Shown here piece by piece: positions 63,966-64,000 of a stretch of 64,000 bases of DNA. The translations under genes and the position numbers were made by a program. A model generated the notes under the pieces. It ran no database searches, was not told the DNA's origin, and saw only the letters and a program-made list of their open reading frames with translations. The DNA lies in assembly GCF_002770725.1 (NCBI RefSeq), contig NZ_NQVN01000002.1, positions 88,622 through 152,621 on the forward strand, written 5' to 3'. This DNA is from Pleomorphomonas carboxyditropha. Lineage in GTDB: Bacteria; Pseudomonadota; Alphaproteobacteria; Rhizobiales; Pleomorphomonadaceae. Within the stretch, counting starts at the first letter, position 1. Every line of letters begins with the position of its first letter.

Positions 63966-64000
63966 ACACTGCCCCACGCAACCATCTCAACTTGCGATGC

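Overview
The window is GC-rich DNA (third codon positions strongly G/C) that looks like an alphaproteobacterium of the Rhizobiales (Hyphomicrobiales) type. This rests on the dense ABC-importer-plus-catabolism operons, the DUF736 fragment typical of rhizobial mobile elements, and the mosaic palindromes starting TAGAGC behind genes. No rRNA, tRNA or CRISPR array was seen. Nearly every gene belongs to one of six uptake-and-catabolism modules, each with its own transcription factor, so this is an accessory catabolic region rather than core genome.

(1) 1-12.6 kb: a carbohydrate importer split over two convergent operons. The plus operon holds the end of a MalG-type permease, a long ADP-ribosylglycohydrolase (ADPRGH), a UgpC/MalK-type ATPase and a LacI regulator. 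The minus operon reads binding protein, SIS sugar isomerase/deglycase, YjbQ, PfkB kinase, nucleoside hydrolase, a second long ADPRGH and a nucleoside phosphorylase. Everything points at N-glycosidic (ribosyl/nucleoside-like) compounds, but the substrate is unknown. (2) 13.1-18.8 kb: a ROK regulator with a clear operator, a ribose-type ABC importer, and a two-gene pair resembling C-glycoside deglycosidase beta (DUF6379-like) and alpha (TIM-barrel) subunits.

(3) 18.8-20.9 kb: a scar region with remnants of an IS4-type transposase, a sugar-phosphate isomerase/epimerase and DUF736, around an HxlR regulator and a divergent SDR oxidoreductase. (4) 20.9-28.5 kb: a maltose-type importer operon led by a cytoplasmic GH29 alpha-L-fucosidase and a DUF4037-like nucleotidyltransferase, with a divergent LacI regulator and a perfect operator.

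(5) 28.5-39.8 kb: a ribose-type importer in an operon with a polyol dehydrogenase and a GatZ/KbaZ protein, then divergently an FGGY kinase, a GatD-like dehydrogenase and a DeoR regulator, and a SorC regulator. This suggests hexitol/tagatose catabolism.

(6) 40.4-64 kb: a 13-gene operon (dipeptide-type importer, two HyuA and three HyuB hydantoinase/oxoprolinase subunits, a GAF protein, an Asp/Glu/hydantoin racemase and an M24 peptidase) controlled by a divergent XRE-cupin regulator. It is followed by a hydroxyproline-degradation set: FCD-GntR regulator, 4-hydroxyproline epimerase, DapA-like deaminase, D-amino-acid oxidase and ketoglutarate-semialdehyde dehydrogenase.

The most promising undescribed systems are the paired long ADPRGH/nucleoside operon, the C-glycoside-deglycosidase-like locus with its own importer, and the hyu-GAF operon. 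Starts were moved from the longest reading frame where a ribosome-binding site, a 4-base overlap or a family N-terminus argued for it.
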